DNA from: Talaromyces rugulosus
Lineage: Eukaryota > Ascomycota > Eurotiomycetes > Eurotiales > Trichocomaceae
DNA: 64,000 nt
Direction of reading: 5' to 3'
Assembly (NCBI RefSeq): GCF_013368755.1
Contig: NC_049561.1
Span: forward strand, 4,216,001 to 4,280,000
Of this stretch, positions 58,018-64,000 are shown in pieces. A model generated the notes under the pieces. It was not told the origin of the DNA. It was given only the letters and a program-made list of their open reading frames with translations, and made no database searches. Both the position numbers and the translations under genes were made by a program. Each line of letters begins with the position of its first letter. Positions within the stretch are counted from its first letter, which is position 1.

Positions 58018-58543
58018 ATTATTTACGAGGCCAACGCCCGACTCCGTGGAATTTCCGCAGAACTCGCCGTCGTTCCGTACTGACTCCCGAGACGGAGCAC
58101 GGCCCAATGAGCCAGTTTACTCTTCATACTTCGGGTGAATGTACTCCAGAGTCCACGGAGACAATAATTACCAACAAGGAAATTGGAATTTGATTCCTTC
58201 CTGGTCCAACGTGTTGGGTATGAGCAGCAGGTGCGGACTAGTAATCACTTATCCGCGCTGTCAGCTGGATGCGGAAGTTCATCCTTCTGGAAGATGTAGC
58301 GAGCTGACAATCCGTAGGCTGATTGGATGCTAATACATGGTTATTGAATTGAGTCGTATACAGGAAATCAACAGACTCGATAAGATTTAGCTGCCTGTGT
58401 TGAATGGGCAGTGGTCATGGTAGACGAGCCTTCATCTAGGGTAAGCCACGCCCCGTGACTGCACGTGTTCCCCGACCCACGGCAAGAAAGATATATGGAT
58501 TAGTCTATGTACATATATACACGCCAAGTGACGCAAAATCAGA
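58018..58543. other. Intergenic region
   Basis: Non-coding DNA between the possible LINE relic and the mitochondrial carrier. I see no gene. Confidence 0.45.
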
Positions 58544-59610
58544 CTATGTCCCCATCAAGACAGATGCCACCTGCTCATACACACTAAACACGATACCCCC
58601 ACTCAATATCAAGCGCCCCAGCCTCATCGTACTCCCCTTCCAGAAGCCCTTTACTCCAAAATCCTGGAATATTCCGCCTACGGCTTCTGCCAAGGGGGCG
58701 CCTTGTACACTTTGGCTTCTTGTTTTGACGACATCGAATGGCTGGGTAGCATAGACGGTGACCGTACCGGCGAGCGCGCCCATGGCGAACGTTGTCGTCG
58801 CTGTTGTGGGCATATCGTACTTTTTCACTGTCTCTTTGAGAAAATTGTAAGAGCCCATCCGTACAGCCGATGTAGCCATTTGTTTCATGGTCGTTGACAC
58901 GCAGCCTTTGTAAATATCGGCCAGGCCATTCTCGTGGATCAGCGTCCTAGTTGCGTGCAAACTCGAGCGAAACCGCCTATTCGGCGACTTGGCATCATCA
59001 ATCAATGCCGTTTTGATGCGCTCCGTCGGTGTTACTGCCAGAACGCTCTCAGTGGCACCAGCACACATGCCTGCCAGAATGCCTCTGCCGGTCGACAGCG
59101 AGCCATCTTCGTCCGAAAGTAGGTTTTTGATGCTGTCAAAAGACAAAAATCTAACTCCAGCCTTTGCCGCCGTTCCCTATATTTCCCCTAATCATAAATC
59201 CACACATATAAAAGACACAGGGTGGAGCTTACCACAACTAATGTCGAGCAGCCAGTGTACAAAGCCGCCGGGCCCTCAAGTTTGGCAACTTGATATATCA
59301 GCGTGAACGGATTTTTGGGCATCTCCATCGCGCCTTGTTGCGACCGTAGTTGAGCTCTAGTTTTGGCGAATTCGAATGGATACTAAAGCATGGTATTAAT
59401 TCCATGCTTCTTGTGTAGATGCTGTTCTTGAAACTTACCGTGATTGTAGCTTCCACAGCCCCAGCCGTTGCCCCAGACAACAAAGATACCCATGGCGGAA
59501 TAGTCTTTTTATCCTTATATTGAGGCTATTAACCGTCTAATTAGTCTTGGTCATTGGAAGTGCCCCGATATATGCTTGCTTACCCGAGCCTTTTGAGCTA
59601 CTGTACTCAT
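58544..59610 (-). CDS. Mitochondrial carrier, tricarboxylate (Ctp1/MttA-like) type, four exons
   Basis: Exons 59584-59610, 59439-59525, 59233-59382 and 58544-59176 join in frame to 298 residues. Seen: the three-fold repeat of the mitochondrial carrier family with Px[DE]xx[KR] signatures YPFEFAKTR, TPTERIKTA and QPFDVVKTR, and six membrane segments (LLSGATAGAVEAT, GILAGMCAGATESVL, FAMGALAGTVTVY among others). The second signature and GTAAKAGVRFLSFD are typical of the citrate/tricarboxylate subfamily, which includes Ctp1 and the cis-aconitate carrier MttA. It should exchange tricarboxylates across the mitochondrial inner membrane. It differs from housekeeping Ctp1 in its first signature (FEFAKTR), which points to a paralogue. 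It is followed by a divergently oriented gap and another Zn2Cys6 regulator. Confidence 0.92.
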
Positions 59611-60585
59611 TGCGACAGACTCCCAAGTACCACGTGCAGCACTGGCTATATTTTTTTTTGTCTCCTTGAAAAAGCTGCAAGCTTAGCGAGATTAAAGTTT
59701 GCCCAAGGAGCTCCAAATATAATGTATATATGTCTGTCACACCGACAATCGCAAATGACTAGATATATGTAGCAATGAATCCCTCGGCTATCGCGACTTG
59801 CCGATTAACGGAGGGTTACGCTCCGGCGGCCGTTGGTCTCAGTCGGGTGGAACATGGAAACAACCATGTTAACATGGCAATAATTGATATATTTTATTAT
59901 CAAGCTATATTGAACAATATTTGATGCTTTTTTGCTATTTAGGCCTATAGGTATATGAGTAACGTCACATCAATTTACGGATCAATAAATACAATATATA
60001 TCTTCAGGATTCATGATACATTGGTATCAATCACAATTATATCAATTGATGTCAACAGTCTCACCTTTTATACAGTGAGGTGGGAAAATCAAGGGGAGAA
60101 GCTGTAAAATCTTCACGTAAATATTTACATACGAAGTTGATTATGGAGAATCGGACTGCTAACAAAATTATCATAACGGATGACCCTCATACTAAATCCA
60201 TTGCGAACAGGCCAGCACGTGCCTATCTTTTTGGGGTTCGTGCTATACCGAATAGAGCGATACGACATGGAAGCAGAAGCTTCGATTCTAAGGTGATGGC
60301 CGGCTTGCCCCGCTGGAATAGGTTATTAGAGGCTTCAAATCGAGTCGAGCTAGTGATAATATAATGGGATAAAATAACATTTTACAGAGTAACTAAGCCA
60401 CGCTTATTCAATGCTGTGTAGGAAGAAGGTGGGGACTGATCTGTTCTGTTAATTTAATATTTGATGACTTGTACGTAGTAAGGCCATTCTTCCTCTGGTA
60501 AATCTATATTAGAAGAAGGTAGAACTTCTAACATGAATTTTGGTTCTATAATATAAGAATAATAGGTGCTGTACAGTCAAGCTGC
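59611..60585. other. Intergenic region
   Basis: Promoter of the mitochondrial carrier and the 3' flank of the Zn2Cys6 gene. A 94-codon plus-strand frame at 60080-60364 has no domain and is not called. Confidence 0.5.
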
Positions 60586-62009
60586 TTACGTGTCAACATA
60601 TTTAGCGCTCTCTCTGATCAACCACGCCTTTAAAGCTCGCTCAGACGCTACTGCACGTGTATGTGCCCACCAGCATTTGTCCAGGGGCATGAGGATTCTG
60701 ACAGCACGATAGAAGTGATAGAGCAAGACTAGAGCGTGTGGGTCGCTTTCCTGGACCATCGAGATATACGGGCCATGGCAAGCAATAGGAAACGAAAGGA
60801 TGAACCTTGACAGAGCTGAAAATAGACTTGAATCTACGTTGACCAATTCCGGTGGTCGTGTCTCAGGAAGAAAAGATAGTATGAGGCAAAGTTGAGTGAT
60901 GACGGGCACGTATCCATCCTCAACGGGATTAGTCGTGTCCGCTGATAGTCGAGGGACGTGACTTTGCCATACATTTGAAATGACTGAATACAGACTTCGT
61001 TGGTATGGGAACGATATTTCAAGTAAATCCGGGCTAATTGGACGATCCCAGGAGAAAAAGCTTTGACACTGATCAATGGTGTCACAGCTGATCCGAGCAG
61101 CTTGCACAAGAGCATCCTTTGGATCGTGTCGAAGCTGGGGTAGAATGACGGAGAGCTGACCGGACTTGACAGATATGCCCTTTAAAAAGACCTGCTTTAA
61201 ACTAGAACAGAACGTGAATAGGTGGTCTCTTGGCGGTTGATCAAAGGCGATCTCGCCAGCATCTTCTGGCGGCGAGGTTATGTCAGCATTAGTCCATAGT
61301 TCGTATTGAAGCAGGAGCGAAGTAGCGATGAAAGTATCAATATGAGTCGAGGTCAAATCTTTAGAGAGTGCGGTGCGAAATTGGGATAACGCACGGCACA
61401 GATGGCTGGTCGCCGCTGTTGGATATGTCGGATCGTGTGGCTGCAAGACGGCCAGGTGTCGAGCAGCGATACACAAGATGGCGTCCATCAAGAAATCAAA
61501 CTGAAAGCACAGCTGAATCGTATATGACCAAACATCGGGGCCGAGCAAGAGGGTTTGCTGCGTGGATGTCTGGAAGTGGTGGAACAGTTTGAGATGTCCC
61601 AGGTTCACGGCTGTATTCGTTGATGTCGGGTTGGGTAGGAGCTGGGTTGGCATTGAACGGGGCATCGAAGTCAATACGGGAGCCCAATTGCTTCTAGTAG
61701 AGGGATTGCAGCGCTCTCCCCTGCGAGAACAATTTGCACATGGCACTCCTTGGCCGCACTATTAGCCAGTCACGTTGATTAATTCCGGGCGAGCAATAAC
61801 CAGAGGTACAAGGGTGAACTAACTTTGACCCGTCTCTTTCTGCAGTTCTCACATCCTGTCCTAGATTTTTGATGGGCTCTTCGTCGCCTCGCCGGATCAA
61901 AATTCCATGCTTTGGGAATCTTGAAGAGGGATTGTTCCGAATTCGGCGTGGGGGAGAGGATAAAAGTATTGGTGTAGTCGTTCAGGGATGCGCTTTGGGA
62001 ATTGGCCAT
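60586..62009 (-). CDS. Zn2Cys6 transcription factor (UPC2-like), two exons
   Basis: Exons 61824-62009 and 60586-61758 join in frame to 452 residues. The intron cuts the zinc cluster, which reads CENCRKRRVK then CGQGVPCANCSRRGERC, giving the six cysteines. An N-terminal basic stretch ARRRRAHQKSRTG precedes it. The rest resembles the C-terminal domain of sterol-uptake-control (UPC2)-type regulators: LKLFHHFQTSTQQTL, CFQFDFLMDAILCIAARHLAVLQP and ALSQFRTALSKDL. In such proteins this all-helical domain can bind a small ligand. It transcribes towards the tricarboxylate-type carrier in the same orientation, about 1 kb apart, and could regulate it. Target genes are not known. Confidence 0.9.
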
Positions 62010-64000
62010 TTTAAGGCACACTGAAAGAGAAATCACAGATTTTCCCCGGTAAAGCTCGTATTGTAGCTTTGAGCGAAGTAGGAATGGAGTCGCATAGGAA
62101 GAGGCACCGAATGACGTACAGTGAGGAGAAAAATGTTATCGCCGCGTATCTCCGGTGAGACCCTAGTCCAAGAACAGTGATACGAGGCTGAAGAGGTATA
62201 GCGTGAACGATGTAGAAGCATAGAAAAAAACGACAGAGCTTTCCTTCATCTTTCTACATACATTCAAGAGTGAATAATAAGTATACCAGTGATGTCGTAT
62301 TTCTACACATGACTATCAATAGTAGAGGACACGTGATACCGTCTTGCAAGCCGGAGACGATTTTTTTATGTGATTTAGTAGATAATCTTCACTGGCTAGA
62401 TACTAGTTGACTAGTTAACCGACTTCAAATGTATTTGAAAAACATGTTATGCAAATGTTTCCATCCAGATTGTATGCGACTCGACATTGAAGAAAAATGG
62501 GCCCGTCCGTGTGGACATGGATTCTCGTTGTTTATAAAACTCTATACCTTGGGGGAAGACAGCATTTACAAAGCCCCCATAAAACTCTGGATCCGTAATT
62601 CTGGAATTATTGCTTGACAAATATCATAATCGACGTGAAATACCATTATTGACGGCCTACGGGGTACTAGAAGAAGAACGAGATCACACGGCACATTGAT
62701 TACAATAATTATGATTTACGCGAAACCATACGAAACACCAAGCTGACTATGTAGTATACATAGTGATGTACTCAATTAAGTTGCATATGCTATAAAACAT
62801 GTCAACGCAATTATCGGCGCGGAGTTAAGTAGTAGATATTTGATCCTACCTTCGCCCTGAGACCACAGCCCAGAAGACCCGATTGGCCAGCTGGTTTGCA
62901 GGGATATCAATACATTAAGTTCTCACTGTTCTCACTGCCGAATTGCGAGGAATTTGAACATTCCCTTAAAATTTAATGTGGGAAGCCTGACAGTTGACGT
63001 AGCATCCGGCCTAATATAGCAGCAACTAACGGGCTTAGCCCGCCTTGGCTCCTAAAAAACGGGGTATGCGTTTTCAAAACGACATGAAACGGCCTAAAAA
63101 GGAGGAAACTTGAAAGGCAGGCACATTTACAACTTTACATATTATTATTATTAGGTACATGCTCCGGGGAAAGCAAAAGCTGAAATCGCTGAAGCCGAGT
63201 ACAAAATGCTGCGGATACAGCTTACGAATACAGCTTACGACGTTGTTGGTCGCGTTAATTTGAGAGAACAAAACAAACACCTCCTAAAATGAGTGACCAA
63301 CAGCTGAGGACGAGCGCGTCAGCTTGTTTGGAACTTTTTGAGACCCTGAATATGCCTGATGTCAGCTATTATTGGGCGATCCTACTTCGCGAATGAAGCA
63401 TTTCCCGTTTGGGCACTAATCCTGGTCAGCATCGCATCACGGACTCTGCACAGCCGTCCACGCGCGCAAATAGTTCCGGAATTAGCAGAGTCGGGGATTG
63501 GTAGCCACATACGCGCTTTACAGACCGTATCGCGTATTGCTGAGGTCTTGCGAATGCGCAGAACCAATTACTATTACTACTCTGTATAGTACCATGATGA
63601 GGAGAACATTTGTAGCGCGCAATCTGATTGGCTGGCGGAGGATTTATAGTTGCAGCCCTGTTTCTCCGTGATATTTGGACACTGGACACCGTGTACTCAG
63701 CAGTTGTTGTTTCTTGTTATTCTTATTATTGCGTATTCTTTCTTGAGCCCTAACGAATCGGGATTCGGCAGTCCTGCTTCAAAATTAACCTTACTCTGGC
63801 TACGTAACATCGCCTGGAAGCCCGATCGGAACGTTGTTCCTTGCTAGTCTCCTACTTCAAGGGGTATTGATCATCTCACCATGCTCATCCTGCATCTGGG
63901 CAAGTCGGAATTGTACCATTGGCCCCCGATACAGCGTTGACCCATCTGCTGACCGTGGGACTGTGTCATCTGGGTGTCGTTCTATATTTAATGTGTGATG
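62010..64000. other. Intergenic region at right edge
   Basis: 2 kb with no supported gene. Short frames (for example 62429-62617, 63359-63589 and a 35-codon ATG frame from 63289) have no domains. It may contain the promoter of a gene beyond the edge. Confidence 0.5.

Noticed and set aside
60080..60364. 94-codon plus-strand frame in the gap between carrier and regulator
   Set aside because: No recognisable domain and AT-rich surroundings; chance frame more likely.
1..64000. CRISPR arrays, bacterial operons or riboswitches
   Set aside because: No regularly spaced repeats; gene structure with spliceosomal introns shows a fungal nuclear genome.

Overview
The window is fungal nuclear DNA, most likely from a filamentous ascomycete of the Aspergillus/Penicillium kind (Eurotiales). 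Genes are separately transcribed and carry short GT-AG introns of about 45-75 nt, several are Zn2Cys6 regulators, and intergenic stretches are AT-rich. I rebuilt most exon structures by hand from splice motifs, frame and family conservation. All introns quoted are predictions.

Left part (1-15 kb): a short-chain dehydrogenase cut by the window edge, a five-exon MFS sugar/polyol-type transporter, a decayed cytochrome P450, a secreted family 2 glycoside hydrolase with eight exons, a probable broken small gene and a small secreted protein of unknown function.

15.5-26.3 kb: a compact specialised-metabolism-like group: Zn2Cys6 regulator, atypical SDR, DHA1-type MFS exporter, a regulator with two C2H2 fingers and a fungal-specific domain, and a BAHD-like acyltransferase. 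There is no PKS, NRPS or terpene synthase. The Zn2Cys6 gene and the SDR share an identical 13-bp element just upstream of their starts.

27-41.4 kb: the most interesting part, a hydroxamate-siderophore locus. It holds an HHE (hemerythrin-like) protein, a SidI-like acyl-CoA ligase, a SidA-like ornithine N5-monooxygenase, a MaoC/hydratase-2 protein ending in AKL, a SidF-like hydroxyornithine acyltransferase and an AIF/FSP1-like FAD oxidoreductase. It also holds the 3' remains of an ABC transporter and of a Sit1/Mir-type siderophore permease. No NRPS is present. A GATA element matching the known SreA iron-repressor consensus (read here as TTATCTGAT, in five copies extended to TTATCTGATCCG) occurs six times, in three of the promoters. 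Ornithine hydroxylation (SidA-like), acyl activation (SidI-like), dehydration (MaoC in place of SidH) and acyl transfer (SidF-like) together would give an N5-acyl-N5-hydroxyornithine.

41.8-49.5 kb: a triose-phosphate-translocator-family membrane protein with a 6-bp microexon, an intradiol ring-cleavage dioxygenase, a secreted pectin methylesterase with seven exons and a WW-oxidoreductase-like SDR.

51-64 kb: a class I methyltransferase, a frameshifted RidA-family gene, an NmrA-like NAD(P)-binding protein, an AflR-like Zn2Cys6 regulator, a possible LINE relic, a mitochondrial tricarboxylate-type carrier and a second UPC2-like Zn2Cys6 regulator. The last 2 kb shows no gene I can support.
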